The notes under the pieces are model-generated. The model saw only the letters and a list, made by a program, of their open reading frames with translations. It was not told the DNA's origin and made no database searches. From NCBI RefSeq assembly GCF_029544075.1, contig NZ_JAJQJH010000006.1, forward strand, positions 113,778 to 177,777: a stretch of 64,000 nucleotides of DNA. The letters run 5' to 3'. Below are positions 37,984 to 47,235 of the stretch, in pieces; position 1 is the stretch's first letter; the number at the start of each line of letters is the position of its first letter. This DNA is from Chromohalobacter canadensis (GTDB lineage Bacteria > Pseudomonadota > Gammaproteobacteria > Pseudomonadales > Halomonadaceae). The position numbers and the translations under genes are program-made.

Positions 37984-39090
37984 ATGAGCTTGAACTTCTT
38001 CAATCCCGTCACTACCCAGACCTGGACCAATGGGCGCCATAACGTGCGTTGCGTGAAGATCATCCAGGAGACTTGGGATGTCCGCACCTTCTGCTTCATG
38101 GCCGATCAGCCGGTGCTGTTCTTCTTCAAGCCCGGGCAATTCGTGACCCTGGAGCTGGAGATCGACGGCGAGCCGATCATGCGCTCCTACACGATTTCCA
38201 GCTCGCCCTCGGTGCCCTACAGCTTCTCGATCACGGTCAAGCGGCTTCCCGATGGACGCGTTTCCAACTGGCTACATGACAACCTGCAGGTCGGCAGCGA
38301 ACTCGTCGTTCACGGACCGGTGGGGGATTTCAACGTCATCGACTATCCCGCCGACAAGGTGCTCATGCTCTCCGGTGGGGTCGGCGTCACGCCGTTGATG
38401 TCGATGACGCGCTGGTTCTTCGATACCAACGCCAACGTCGACCTGCAGTTCGTGCACAGTGCGCGCGAGCCACGCGACATCATCTTCCACCGCGAGCTGG
38501 AACATATCTTCTCGCGGATCCCCGATTTTCGGCTGCATATCGTCTGTGAGCGCGGCGATGAAAACGGTGTGGCTTGGGCGGGATTTCGTGGCTATCTAGC
38601 GCAGGCGATGCTCGAGTTGATGGTACCGGACTACCTGGAGCGCGAGATATTTTGTTGCGGCCCCACGCCGTACATGAAGGCCGTCAGGCAGGTGCTGCAG
38701 AGCAACGGCTTCGACATGAGCCACTATCACGAAGAGTCGTTCGGGGCCACGCCCGCGGATGTCCGGGCGGATGTGGAGGAACTTGCCGAGCAGGCCGAAG
38801 CGGAGATGGATGCCGTCGATACCGCCGACATGTTGCAGGTCGAATTCAGCAACAGTGGCAAGAGCATTCGCATTCTGCCTGAGGAGACCGTGCATTCCGC
38901 CGCCGCCAAGCTCGGCCTGCATATTCCCAAGGCCTGCGGGATGGGTATCTGCGGTACCTGCAAGGTCAAGAAGCTCTCGGGCGACGTCAACATGGAGCAC
39001 AACGGCGGCATCACCGAGGATGACGAAGCGGAAGGCTACATTCTGAGCTGCTGCAGCACGCCCAAGAGCCATGTCGCTATCGAGTTTTAA
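37984..39090 (+). CDS. gbcB: Glycine betaine monooxygenase, ferredoxin reductase subunit
   Basis: This 368-residue electron donor to GbcA has an FAD/NAD reductase module (RSYTISSSPSVPYSF for flavin, LSGGVGVTPLMSM for NAD, EIFCCGPTPYMKAV). A linker and a C-terminal plant-type 2Fe-2S ferredoxin domain follow (CGMGICGTCKVKKL..C). The order FAD-NAD-ferredoxin matches the family. A YHEESFGA motif links the modules. It is transcribed opposite to gbcA from the shared gap. Confidence 0.94.
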   Translation: MSLNFFNPVTTQTWTNGRHNVRCVKIIQETWDVRTFCFMADQPVLFFFKPGQFVTLELEIDGEPIMRSYTISSSPSVPYSFSITVKRLPDGRVSNWLHDNLQVGSELVVHGPVGDFNVIDYPADKVLMLSGGVGVTPLMSMTRWFFDTNANVDLQFVHSAREPRDIIFHRELEHIFSRIPDFRLHIVCERGDENGVAWAGFRGYLAQAMLELMVPDYLEREIFCCGPTPYMKAVRQVLQSNGFDMSHYHEESFGATPADVRADVEELAEQAEAEMDAVDTADMLQVEFSNSGKSIRILPEETVHSAAAKLGLHIPKACGMGICGTCKVKKLSGDVNMEHNGGITEDDEAEGYILSCCSTPKSHVAIEF

Positions 39091-39125
39091 TACCTGACGT
39101 CCCTGGGTCCGGCATGACCGGGCGC

Positions 39126-39776
39126 TCAGCGCGACTCGGCGGTGGTAGTACCAAGCCGCTCGGCGTCGCGCGCTTGACGCAGTTCGCCGCGTGCCTGGCG
39201 GGCGATCTTCCAGCCGCCGGACAGCGAGAGAAAGGCGAACACGCCCCCCACGATCAAGTCGGGCAGGGCGGTGCCGCTGCCGAAAACACCCAGCGCGGCG
39301 AGCAGCACCGCGCCGTTGCCGATGACATCGTTACGCGTGCAGATCCACACGCTGCGCATGTTGCTGTCGCCCTCACGATAGCGCATCAACAGCACCAGCA
39401 CCGCGAGATTGGCGAGCAGTGCCAAAAACCCCACCGCGCCCATGGTCGGCGCATCTGGGTAGCTACCCGCGAACAGGTTATGCAGTGTCACGCCCAGCAC
39501 CACCACGCCGAACCCGGCCAGCGTTGCGGCCTTGACCAGCGATGCACGAGCGCGCCAGATCAAGCCCATGCCCAGTACACCAAGGCTGATGGCGTAGTTC
39601 GCCGCGTCGCCGAGGAAATCGAGTGAGTCGGCCATCAGCGAGGTGGAATCCGCCTTCACGCCGGCCAGCATCTCGACCCCGAACATCACCGCATTGACCA
39701 CCAGCGCGATCCATAGCACGCGCCGGTAGCGTGGCGTCGACTCGGGAGAAGGGGAAGAACCGCAGCAACACGCCAT
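39126..39776 (-). CDS. Cation diffusion facilitator-type metal transporter
   Basis: The 216-residue membrane protein of the CDF family has a short N-terminal cysteine motif, MACCCGSS, about six hydrophobic segments, and metal-site motifs SLMADSLDFLGDA and CTRNDVIGNGAVLLAA. It lacks the usual cytoplasmic C-terminal domain, so it is short for the family. It probably exports a divalent metal such as zinc, cadmium or cobalt. The promoter contains a MerR-type dyad between widely spaced -35 and -10 boxes, which supports metal induction. Confidence 0.86.
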   Translation of the reverse strand: MACCCGSSPSPESTPRYRRVLWIALVVNAVMFGVEMLAGVKADSTSLMADSLDFLGDAANYAISLGVLGMGLIWRARASLVKAATLAGFGVVVLGVTLHNLFAGSYPDAPTMGAVGFLALLANLAVLVLLMRYREGDSNMRSVWICTRNDVIGNGAVLLAALGVFGSGTALPDLIVGGVFAFLSLSGGWKIARQARGELRQARDAERLGTTTAESR

Positions 39777-39813
39777 GCAAACCTCATCATCGTGGACCGA
39801 ACTAGTACCTGTA

Positions 39814-39845
39814 ATTCTACAACCCTAGAGTGCGCTCCAGGGCAA
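39814..39845 (-). promoter_or_regulatory. MerR-type promoter/operator of the metal transporter
   Basis: On the minus strand a TTGCCC -35 (39845-39840) and a TAGAAT -10 (39819-39814) are 20 bases apart. Within this overlong spacer lies the dyad CCCTGGAG-N4-CTCTAGGG (7 of 8 matched). Overlong spacers with a central dyad are the hallmark of promoters remodelled by CadR/PbrR/ZntR-type MerR regulators. No merR gene is adjacent. Confidence 0.75.
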
Positions 39846-39942
39846 GCGTGCAGTCGCAGCATGCGTAATTTGAACGTACAATCAAAATTATGAATAATGG
39901 AAAAAGCAATTATAGATAAAAATTCAACATCAGAGGGATTTT

Positions 39943-42240
39943 ATGACACATTCACGATGGAGCTTTGTGCCGCTTGCGGCGCTGACCTTGGGCGCCGCCT
40001 CGCTGGCACAGGCCGATGTCAGTGTCACGCGCGGCGCGACCGATATTCCCGATGGCGAGGCCACTCACGTCGAAGACATCACCGTCGCCAATGACAAGCT
40101 GGCCTTCGCGTTGGCCGTCGAGTCGCGGCCGCCCTGGGGCGTGCCGCGCGGCACTCTGGTCGACCTGGCAGCGGTAAAAGGCGGCGAGATCGACCTGGAT
40201 CGTGTCGCCTTTGCTGACTTCATTCCCAATAACTGGTCCGCCTGGCCCAACGACGACAAGAACGTCGAAGTCGTCGAGAAGTCGCCTGAGCGTGCGGTGA
40301 TCCGCGTCAGCCGCAATTTCGGCGAGGCGATGGTCACCACCACCTACACGCTGGACGCCGACAGCGACCGCGTGCACCTGGAAACCGTGCTCGACAACCA
40401 GGGCGACGAGCCACTGGAAGGCATTCGCTCCGGCTTTACGCTGTGGCCGGACACCGGTTACCTGTTCGGCGTGCCTGGCCTGGGCGATGCCAAGGAAACC
40501 GAGGCCAGCGACGCGCTCACCGACCGCATGGTTGCCTACGATCAGGATTGGGCCTTTGCCCTGCATGCACCGTATTTCGACCGCATCAACTACGAAGGCC
40601 AGGACATGTACCTGGAACACAGTCTGAAAGCCGGCGAGTCGCGTCGCTTCGAGGGCTGGTTGCAGGTCGTGCCGGAAGGCGATTTGGCCCCGGTGGTCAC
40701 CAACGAGATCGAACGCAAGAGTCTCGATAGCGGTGAGATTCATGGCCAGCTACGCGATGGCGACGGCGAGGCGCCCGCCAACGGACTGGTGATGATCGAG
40801 AAGGAAGGTGCGCCCTACGCCTGGACGCTGGCCGACGATGGCAAGTTCTCGATGTCGCTGCCGGCGGGCGAGTACCAGGCTTACGCCACGGCGGAAGGCT
40901 TTGCCAACTCCGAGCCGGTCGAACTGAATGTCGCTGACGGCAGCGAGCGCGAGCTGAGCTTCGATGGCATGCGCGGCCCGGGAACGCTGTCGCTGGATAT
41001 TCGCGGCGCCGAGAATGACACCCCGCGCGACGCACGCCTGACGATCCTCGAAGGCCAGCAGCCGCCAGTGGAATTCCTCGGCAAGCAGACCTTCTTCACC
41101 GAACTGGACCCGGCCGGCCAAGCCGAGCTCAAGCTGGCGCCCGGCGACTATCGCCTGGCCGTCAATGCCGGTGCCGGCTTCACCGCGCGCCAGCAAACGC
41201 TGGATGTCAGCCTCGAGACTGGGGAGGAAATCGACAAGAGCGTGGAGATCGAGCGTCTCGTCGAACCCAATGACGACCACTGGTACGGCGCCGACCTGCA
41301 TCACCACGCCAACGTGCTGGAGGGCACCACGCCGCCGGATACGGTGGTGCGCGCCCAGTTGGCCACGGATCTCGACCTGACCTTCATCAGCGATCACGAC
41401 TCTACGGCTAATCACGACACCTTTAGCCAGCTTTCCGCTGAGCGCGGCGTGCCGTTCATTCCCTCCATTGAGGTCTCGCCCTCCTGGGGACACATGAACC
41501 CGTTCCCCATCGAGATGAACGGTGAGCTCGAGGTCGATCCGGGCACCGACGACGTGCAGGACATCGTCAAGGACGCACGCCGCCTGGGTGCCGAGGTGGT
41601 GCCCATGAACCATCCGTATAACGCCTACGGTTATCTCAGCAACCTGGGCGACGGCAAGGTGCCCGGCGGTTTCACGCCTGGCTTCGATCTGCTCGAACTC
41701 AATGCCGAAGTGGACAACGAGCCGACCATCGCTGCCGCGCATCGCTTCTGGGATCAGGGCACGCGCATGTACTTCACGGCGGGCACGGACACCCACGATG
41801 CCTGGAATGACCTCACCGGTCGCATTCGCATGATGGGCCACGTGCCCGGCGAGCTGACCCCACGCGCCTTCGCGCGTGCCCTCAAGGATGGCCATGGCTA
41901 CGCGACTCAAGGGCCGCTGCTGTTCCCCGAGGAGCACATGTTCGGCGATAGCCTGCGCTTGGTAGAAGACGCCAAGGGCGAATGGACGGTGAACGCCACC
42001 GCCGTCAACGGCCTCAAGGAAGCGCGCCTGATCGGCCAGGGAGGCGAAGTGCTCGCCACCCAAACGCCTGACGGCACTGACGCGACGTTGACCTTCGAGA
42101 TCCCCGGCGATGCCAACGGCTGGGTCGCGCTGGAAGTCGACGATGCCGATGGCGATACCGCCTGGACGAACCCGCTGTGGCTCGAACGTTCCAGCAAGGC
42201 CGATTACCTCGGTAATGAAGGCGGCGACGAAGACGCCTGA
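39943..42240 (+). CDS. Exported CehA/McbA family metallohydrolase with PHP domain
   Basis: This 765-residue protein has a signal peptide (residues about 1-25, LAALTLGAASLAQA) and Ig/carboxypeptidase regulatory-like repeats in the middle (GEYQAYATAEGFANSE). The C-terminal PHP-type phosphoesterase domain carries the metal motifs DLHHHANVLEG, ISDHDSTANHD, MNHPYNAY and GTDTHDAW. CehA/McbA relatives hydrolyse carbaryl or phosphoesters; the natural substrate here is unknown, and periplasmic location is likely. The AT-rich upstream sequence contrasts with the GC-rich gene. A strong terminator follows at 42319. Confidence 0.85.
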   Translation: MTHSRWSFVPLAALTLGAASLAQADVSVTRGATDIPDGEATHVEDITVANDKLAFALAVESRPPWGVPRGTLVDLAAVKGGEIDLDRVAFADFIPNNWSAWPNDDKNVEVVEKSPERAVIRVSRNFGEAMVTTTYTLDADSDRVHLETVLDNQGDEPLEGIRSGFTLWPDTGYLFGVPGLGDAKETEASDALTDRMVAYDQDWAFALHAPYFDRINYEGQDMYLEHSLKAGESRRFEGWLQVVPEGDLAPVVTNEIERKSLDSGEIHGQLRDGDGEAPANGLVMIEKEGAPYAWTLADDGKFSMSLPAGEYQAYATAEGFANSEPVELNVADGSERELSFDGMRGPGTLSLDIRGAENDTPRDARLTILEGQQPPVEFLGKQTFFTELDPAGQAELKLAPGDYRLAVNAGAGFTARQQTLDVSLETGEEIDKSVEIERLVEPNDDHWYGADLHHHANVLEGTTPPDTVVRAQLATDLDLTFISDHDSTANHDTFSQLSAERGVPFIPSIEVSPSWGHMNPFPIEMNGELEVDPGTDDVQDIVKDARRLGAEVVPMNHPYNAYGYLSNLGDGKVPGGFTPGFDLLELNAEVDNEPTIAAAHRFWDQGTRMYFTAGTDTHDAWNDLTGRIRMMGHVPGELTPRAFARALKDGHGYATQGPLLFPEEHMFGDSLRLVEDAKGEWTVNATAVNGLKEARLIGQGGEVLATQTPDGTDATLTFEIPGDANGWVALEVDDADGDTAWTNPLWLERSSKADYLGNEGGDEDA

Positions 42241-42318
42241 TCTCGCGATCTGGCACTCGTCACTACAATCACGATAACTCGCCGTCAAGACCCCTGCTCA
42301 AAGGGGCTTCAAGGGAAT

Positions 42319-42344
42319 GCCACGCCTTCGGGCGTGGCTTTTTT
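42319..42344 (+). terminator. Strong intrinsic terminator with TTCG loop
   Basis: GCCACGCC (42319-42326), loop TTCG, GGCGTGGC (42331-42338) and a run of T to 42344. A weaker CCCC/GGGG stem lies just upstream at about 42290-42308. Confidence 0.93.
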
Positions 42345-42412
42345 GTGGGCGCTTATGCGTTGGGGATGCCGCCAACCGTGATTGTTCCTCGGCTGGCGGA
42401 TTCTTGCCTGCG

Positions 42413-43645
42413 TTACTGACAGGCCTTTGCGACGGCATCGCCATCGGTGGAGACGGTTGGCCGCGTTCTCACGCCGACAAGCACCAGAGCGGCGGCGGCC
42501 AACAGCATCGTTCCAGCTGTTGCACACACGCCCAGGACGCCGCTGATGTCGAACATGACACCCCCGACGGCGGCGCCCAGCGCGATCGCCAGTTGTATCG
42601 AGGCGACGATCAAACCGCCACCGCTTTCGGCCTCGTCCGGCACGACACGGGTGATCCAGGTCGACCAGGCGACTGGCACGGCACCGAAGGCGAAACCCCA
42701 CAGAGCCACCATGAGAACATCGGTGCCCATCGAAATTCCGCCCAGCGTGGCTAACAGCCAGCCCAGCACGCCCATGATCAGTGGCATCAGCAGCAGTGTC
42801 AGGCGCAGGCTGCGTTCGAGCAGGTAACCCGCGACCAACGTCCCGACGAAGTTCGCCACACCGAACGCCAGCAAGGTCGAAGAAAGCTCGTTGATGCCCA
42901 TCCGGGAAACGCCTTCGAGAAACGGACGAACATAGGTGAAGAAGGCAAAATGGCCGCAGAACACCAGCAGAATGGCCACGATGCCGACGGCCATGCCCGG
43001 CCGTTTCATGACGCTCACCAACGTGCCAAGTGGTGTCGGGCGCTCAGGTGCCATTCGCGGCAGGGTGGTGTATTGCAGCACCAGCGTCAGCACCGAGAGC
43101 GCCGTCGCGAGCAGGAAGACGTTGCGCCAGCCGATCATGTCGCCGAGATAGCTGCCCAGCGCGGCGGCACTGATAGTGGCGATGGGGACGCCGGTGAACA
43201 GCAGGGACATCGCACGCGGGACGTCATGCTCCGAGACCAGCCGCATGACCGTGGCAGCGGACAGCGCCCAAAATCCGCCCAGTGCCACACCGAGTAGTAC
43301 CCGCCCGACCAGCAACCAGGCCAGATGCGGGGCGAAGGCCACCATCAGGTTGGCAGCGATCATCAGCACGGAGAATGCCAGCAGCACGTGGCGGCGATCG
43401 AGGCGCTGTGTCACGGACGTCACCAGCAAGCCGGAGAGTAGCGCCACCACCGCCGTGACCGTAACGGCCTGCCCGGCCTGGCCTTCGCTGATCATGAGTG
43501 AATCGGCCATCGGCGTCAGCAGACTGGCCGGCAGGAATTCGGCCATCACCAGGCTGAACACGCCCATCGTCAGCGAAAACACGGCGACCCAGCGCGATGG
43601 CGTTGGCGACTCGTGCGTCGAGTGTTGAGGTTCTTGCGTCGTCAT
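42413..43645 (-). CDS. MFS drug/nucleoside-type exporter (DHA1, NepI/AraJ-like)
   Basis: The roughly 410-residue major facilitator has 12 predicted helices. DHA1 features are visible: FSLVMAEFLPASLLTPMAD in helix 1, RRHVLL in the first loop, and the antiporter motif region VGRVLLGVALGGFWALSA. The best resemblance is to NepI/AraJ exporters. ATG 43645 (MTTQEPQHS) is preferred over the TTG six codons upstream. It diverges from an AraC-type gene, a common regulator/exporter pairing. Substrate is unknown. Confidence 0.85.
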   Translation of the reverse strand: MTTQEPQHSTHESPTPSRWVAVFSLTMGVFSLVMAEFLPASLLTPMADSLMISEGQAGQAVTVTAVVALLSGLLVTSVTQRLDRRHVLLAFSVLMIAANLMVAFAPHLAWLLVGRVLLGVALGGFWALSAATVMRLVSEHDVPRAMSLLFTGVPIATISAAALGSYLGDMIGWRNVFLLATALSVLTLVLQYTTLPRMAPERPTPLGTLVSVMKRPGMAVGIVAILLVFCGHFAFFTYVRPFLEGVSRMGINELSSTLLAFGVANFVGTLVAGYLLERSLRLTLLLMPLIMGVLGWLLATLGGISMGTDVLMVALWGFAFGAVPVAWSTWITRVVPDEAESGGGLIVASIQLAIALGAAVGGVMFDISGVLGVCATAGTMLLAAAALVLVGVRTRPTVSTDGDAVAKACQ

Positions 43646-43725
43646 TTCGAGATTTCCGATCAAGACTTGGGATGATGCGTAGACTAAAGTAGTATCGAGA
43701 GATCATCTATCACTGAAAATCCGAT

Positions 43726-44703
43726 ATGTTTGATCAAAAGTCCGAATTTTTTACCGCCACCGACTCTGATGTCCGCTCCAGCGAATGGATCAACGAGCTG
43801 CTCCTCGGTATGCGTCTGTCGGGGCTGAACTATCGGCGCGTCCAGATAGCGCCGCCCTTCGGCATTCGTTTCGATACCGACGCCCGCTGCGCGCAATTTC
43901 ACTTCGTCGCCCAAGGGCCCGTTATACTGCGGCTCGGTGGCGAGGAGCAGATCCTGGAGACCGGCGATGCCGTGCTCCTGCCCCGGGGTGGCCAGCACTG
44001 CTTGCTCTCTTCACCTGAGGTTAAGAGCCGCGACATCGAGCAGATCGACGCGCTGCCGCTATGTGACGACTTCAGTTGCATCAATGAATGTCCCGATACG
44101 CTCGACGGTACTCCCCCGATGCGTTTATTCAGTGGCTGCATGCAGTTCGATCTAGGCGGCATGCAGCCGCTTTTGACGCTGATGCCCGCAGTGATGCACG
44201 TCAGTACGTTACTTTCGCGCTACCCGGAGATGCTGCCGATGCTGGAGGCGATGGCGCGCGAAGCGAGTCTTGAGCGGGCCGGCGCCGCCGGCATTCTGGC
44301 CCGGCTGGCCGACGTGGTCGCCGCTAGCATCGTGCGGGGCTGGGTCGAATGTGGCTGCGCCGACATCGATGGCTGGATCGAGGCGTTGCGTGATCCGCGT
44401 CTGGGTAAGGTCATCGCCGCTGTCCACCGCGAACCTGGCCGCGACTGGACGGTGGCCGCTATGGCGGCGGAGATAGGCAGTTCCCGTTCGGTATTCGCCG
44501 AACGCTTCCGCTGTTCGCTAGGCATCTCGCCGCTCGGATACGTCACCCAGCTTCGCATGCGTCTGGCCACGCAGTGGATCGCCGAGAAGCAATTATCGAT
44601 CGATCAGGTCGCCTGGCGCCTGGGCTATGGCTCTCAGGCCGCTTTCAGTCGTGCTTTCAAGCGGTCGACCGGGCAGACGCCGGGTGCGGTGCGTGTATCG
44701 TGA
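43726..44703 (+). CDS. AraC family regulator with cupin-6 sensor domain
   Basis: The 325-residue protein has an N-terminal cupin domain (AQFHFVAQGPVILRLGGEEQ, then DAVLLPRGGQHCL). The C-terminal AraC domain has WTVAAMAAEIGSSRSVFAERF and LSIDQVAWRLGYGSQAAFSR. This architecture is usual for regulators of divergent MFS exporters or oxidoreductases. It probably controls the neighbouring exporter through the 80-base gap between them. Confidence 0.88.
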   Translation: MFDQKSEFFTATDSDVRSSEWINELLLGMRLSGLNYRRVQIAPPFGIRFDTDARCAQFHFVAQGPVILRLGGEEQILETGDAVLLPRGGQHCLLSSPEVKSRDIEQIDALPLCDDFSCINECPDTLDGTPPMRLFSGCMQFDLGGMQPLLTLMPAVMHVSTLLSRYPEMLPMLEAMAREASLERAGAAGILARLADVVAASIVRGWVECGCADIDGWIEALRDPRLGKVIAAVHREPGRDWTVAAMAAEIGSSRSVFAERFRCSLGISPLGYVTQLRMRLATQWIAEKQLSIDQVAWRLGYGSQAAFSRAFKRSTGQTPGAVRVS

Positions 44704-44731
44704 CGCGATCCGCGGCGTCAATGGTAGCTTG

Positions 44732-45382
44732 TCAGGCCTCGGCCGCTTCCTTCACCCCCTGGGTATCCTTGGCCAATTTGCAGCGCACCAATGCGGCCAC
44801 CAGCTTGGGGTAATCTTCCCGCGACACCTTGTTGGCGAGCTTGGCGGCATCAGCCTTGAGTCCCAGCTTCTCGGCGGCGGATAGCGCTGCCTTGTCGGCG
44901 TAGGGATAGCATTCATCCCATGTCAGTTGGATCTCGCGCAGGAAGATATCGGCACCGGTGCCGCCGATTCCCTTGAATGCCTTGAGCCGTTTGCGCAGCG
45001 CCTTCGGGCTGCCTTCCGCCGCTTCACGCAGCTTGCGCAGATCGCCGCCATAGGTTTCCAGCAGCGCATCATTCATGTCCGCCAATTGCGTCGCCGTTTT
45101 TTCGTCGACGCGTGCGTAGCCGGATTCATTGAGCACTCGCGCCCGGGTTGCCCAATCGCTCGTCTTCAGTTTTTGCGGCGTCGTCCAGCCGGCCTTAGCC
45201 ATTGCTTTTGCACCGCGCATGGCGAGATCGGCACTGATCGGCGCGCTGGTCAGCAACGAATAGCAGAGCAACCGAAAGAGCGGCGATGGCGTGTTTTTGC
45301 GCAGGTCGATACCCAGCTCACTGGCAAAAGTTTGCCCGTGGCGCTGCATCAACGTCTCGATGATCTGTTTTTGACTGGCCAT
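44732..45382 (-). CDS. HhH-GPD (endonuclease III-like) DNA repair family protein
   Basis: The 216-residue, largely helical protein has a helix-hairpin-helix motif, LKAFKGIGGTGADIFLREI (about residue 140), of the base-excision glycosylase type. The C-terminal 4Fe-4S cysteines of endonuclease III are missing, and the catalytic Lys/Asp pair is not evident in the usual place. Activity is therefore uncertain. ATG 45382 with ACGGGAG upstream is the start; the frame is open to 45550 but without support. It is the last GC-rich gene before the AT-richer stress region. Confidence 0.78.
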   Translation of the reverse strand: MASQKQIIETLMQRHGQTFASELGIDLRKNTPSPLFRLLCYSLLTSAPISADLAMRGAKAMAKAGWTTPQKLKTSDWATRARVLNESGYARVDEKTATQLADMNDALLETYGGDLRKLREAAEGSPKALRKRLKAFKGIGGTGADIFLREIQLTWDECYPYADKAALSAAEKLGLKADAAKLANKVSREDYPKLVAALVRCKLAKDTQGVKEAAEA

Positions 45383-45739
45383 GCTAGCTCCCGTAAGCGA
45401 AGGCGGCATTTCAACGATGACAGAGCTCAACATGGCACCGTCTGGCCAGCTGTCAAATACGCAACGAGGTAATCTCAAACAAGAACTCATCGCCTGCCTG
45501 CGGTAGGCAACGGCAAGCGGCGCCATCGGGTAGTCGTAGCGGCTGATCAATCTATGTATATAAAGTTATTGCGTTTGAAAGTGCTGCGGTCCTTGGGTTT
45601 TCCGCAAAGACGCCTCTGGATTATTACCTCATAATACATGGTTCGGCTTTTTATCGCTGTTTCTGCCCGCATGTTGTTTATAAACTGGGGGCCATAGGCT
45701 AGGGATCATGGGCTAGGATTCATAGTTGTCCTACTCAGC
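45383..45739. other. Non-coding gap at the composition boundary
   Basis: These 357 bases have no supported gene. Base composition drops to AT-rich here. Near-direct repeats GGCTAGGGATCAT and GGGCTAGGATTCAT lie at about 45697-45723. No tRNA or integrase remnant was seen that would mark an island attachment site. Confidence 0.6.
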
Positions 45740-46561
45740 TTAAGGCGCGTAGGGAGTGTTTGAAGAATAGAAATGGGCAAGCATGGACTTCAAACCATCT
45801 GTCAGCCCTGGCCCTCCAATAGGTGGTCCATGCCCTGTGGCTGCAACAGAAGGGGACAGCATCGCGAGCTTCTTTATGGATTCAAAAGCATGTTCCCAGT
45901 CTTGGGTGAAGTAACGTGGAGGCCCGCTAAGCTGAGGACGTTGAAGGAAAACACGACGTAGAGATTCTTGTTGTACACTAACAAAGGCGTCTCCTGCGAT
46001 TAACGATCTATCATACTCTCTAAATAACGAAATATGACCGGGTGTATGGCCAGGTGTTTGTAGCCATCGCCATGTTGCTAGTCCTGGTACGGTGCCATCT
46101 TCAGGGAGAGGAGATAGTACTCCATTGAAGTTGTAAGGGCCGCGTGAGAAAAGTGGGGATAGTCGAGAAATAGTGCCGCCGCCGGCTTCTGCATTCGCTG
46201 GAGGATAAGCGCGAGAGCCCGTTAGGTAAGGTAGTTCTAAATCGCTGGCATACAGTGGAACCTGCCAGTGATGACTGAGCGGCAAGGCGGAGCCGATATG
46301 ATCGAAGTGCCCATGAGTCAAAATGATTGCTTCGGGTGCGCGATTACCAAATAAGTATCTGGCACAATCGATGATCTTCTTTTCTTGCCTTGATAACGCT
46401 GTGTCAATCAAGATCCAGCGTTGGGTCTCTGGCTCTTCAATGAAGCAGACATTAACGAACTTTAGCGTCAGTTGAATCACGTTTGACGCTACCGTTTGAT
46501 GATGATTATGCCTGATTGAGGTCAGGCCTAGCGCTAGATGCTGACGGGTTTCATCCTTCAT
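45740..46561 (-). CDS. Metallo-beta-lactamase fold hydrolase
   Basis: The 273-residue MBL-fold protein has the metal motif THGHFDHIG, the histidine of QTPGHTPGHISLF, the aspartate in LIAGDAFVS and a terminal ATGHGPP motif. This fits the glyoxalase II-like or generic thioester/lactone hydrolase group. A predicted signal peptide is absent. The exact substrate cannot be read. It is the first gene of the AT-richer stress region and may be a detoxifying hydrolase. Confidence 0.85.
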   Translation of the reverse strand: MKDETRQHLALGLTSIRHNHHQTVASNVIQLTLKFVNVCFIEEPETQRWILIDTALSRQEKKIIDCARYLFGNRAPEAIILTHGHFDHIGSALPLSHHWQVPLYASDLELPYLTGSRAYPPANAEAGGGTISRLSPLFSRGPYNFNGVLSPLPEDGTVPGLATWRWLQTPGHTPGHISLFREYDRSLIAGDAFVSVQQESLRRVFLQRPQLSGPPRYFTQDWEHAFESIKKLAMLSPSVAATGHGPPIGGPGLTDGLKSMLAHFYSSNTPYAP

Positions 46562-46619
46562 AATATACTTGATGGCTAAGAAAGTTTGTGTATAGGCCTC
46601 AACGACATAAGTTCGTTAC

Positions 46620-46934
46620 TCAGCCCCTTTCCGTAGGATTAGTACGATCAGATTTCTCATTGATATTATCTTTATGAACTTTCTTTTCTTTGGAAAGCTG
46701 TCCTCCTGAGAAAGGTGCTTTGTCCAACGAATTATTATGACCAGGCTCCTTGGGGTTGCCCCTTGCTTTCTGGTTGTCTACGTTTTCCTCCTTCCGGTAG
46801 GGCTCAGGCTCTCCTTGTAGCTCTGATGTCTTCTGTTGAGAATCAGAAGGAATATCCCTTTTGGTTGTCTTGGCGGCTTTTTTTCTCTCTTCGCTTGGAT
46901 GGCCATGATCCTTCGGCTCAGAATTCATATTCAT
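46620..46934 (-). CDS. Small hydrophilic, probably disordered protein
   Basis: The 104-residue protein is dominated by Lys, Glu, Asn, Pro and Ser, with few hydrophobic residues and no recognisable domain. Such composition is common among desiccation and general-stress proteins (hydrophilin-like). ACGGAGC lies a few bases before ATG 46934, which is preferred to an ATG 7 codons upstream. It neighbours a KGG repeat gene and a metallohydrolase. Function is unknown. Confidence 0.65.
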   Translation of the reverse strand: MNMNSEPKDHGHPSEERKKAAKTTKRDIPSDSQQKTSELQGEPEPYRKEENVDNQKARGNPKEPGHNNSLDKAPFSGGQLSKEKKVHKDNINEKSDRTNPTERG

Positions 46935-47142
46935 TGCTCCGTAAGTGTTGTGCATAATCTACTATTTTTCATCATAGTTACTAATGAGATGGTCAACATT
47001 AACCACCATCAAATTTTGCTGCAAAAAATGAATGATGGAAACAATCTGGCTCACTGAGGGTATGTATCGCCAGCCTGTTAACATAGAGCAAATAGAGCAG
47101 GCTGATCCGGTTTTCGTGTAGCGCCAACACGACTATTGTGAA

Positions 47143-47179
47143 ATTGCATGGTAAAGGAACACCATGCCAATTGTGGCAT
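47143..47179. promoter_or_regulatory. Overlapping dyads upstream of the KGG gene
   Basis: GCATGGT (47146-47152) and ACCATGC (47161-47167) form a 7-bp dyad with an 8-base spacer. ATGCCA (47164-47169) and TGGCAT (47174-47179) form a second dyad sharing a half site. They sit about 60-90 bases before the KGG gene start, where an operator would be expected. The binding protein is unknown. Confidence 0.4.
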
Positions 47180-47235
47180 CCAGCATAAAAAGGTGTCGCA
47201 ATTAACATGCTTACGCTGATTAATCAGGAGGTCTT

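Noticed and set aside
37692..38099. N-terminal extension of gbcA by 136 codons
   Set aside because: It runs through the divergent promoter and into gbcB; ATG 37691 has a ribosome site and matches the family start.
46999..47208. 69-codon leftward frame upstream of the first KGG gene
   Set aside because: There is no ribosome site, the composition is unlike its neighbours, and it overlaps the probable KGG promoter dyads.
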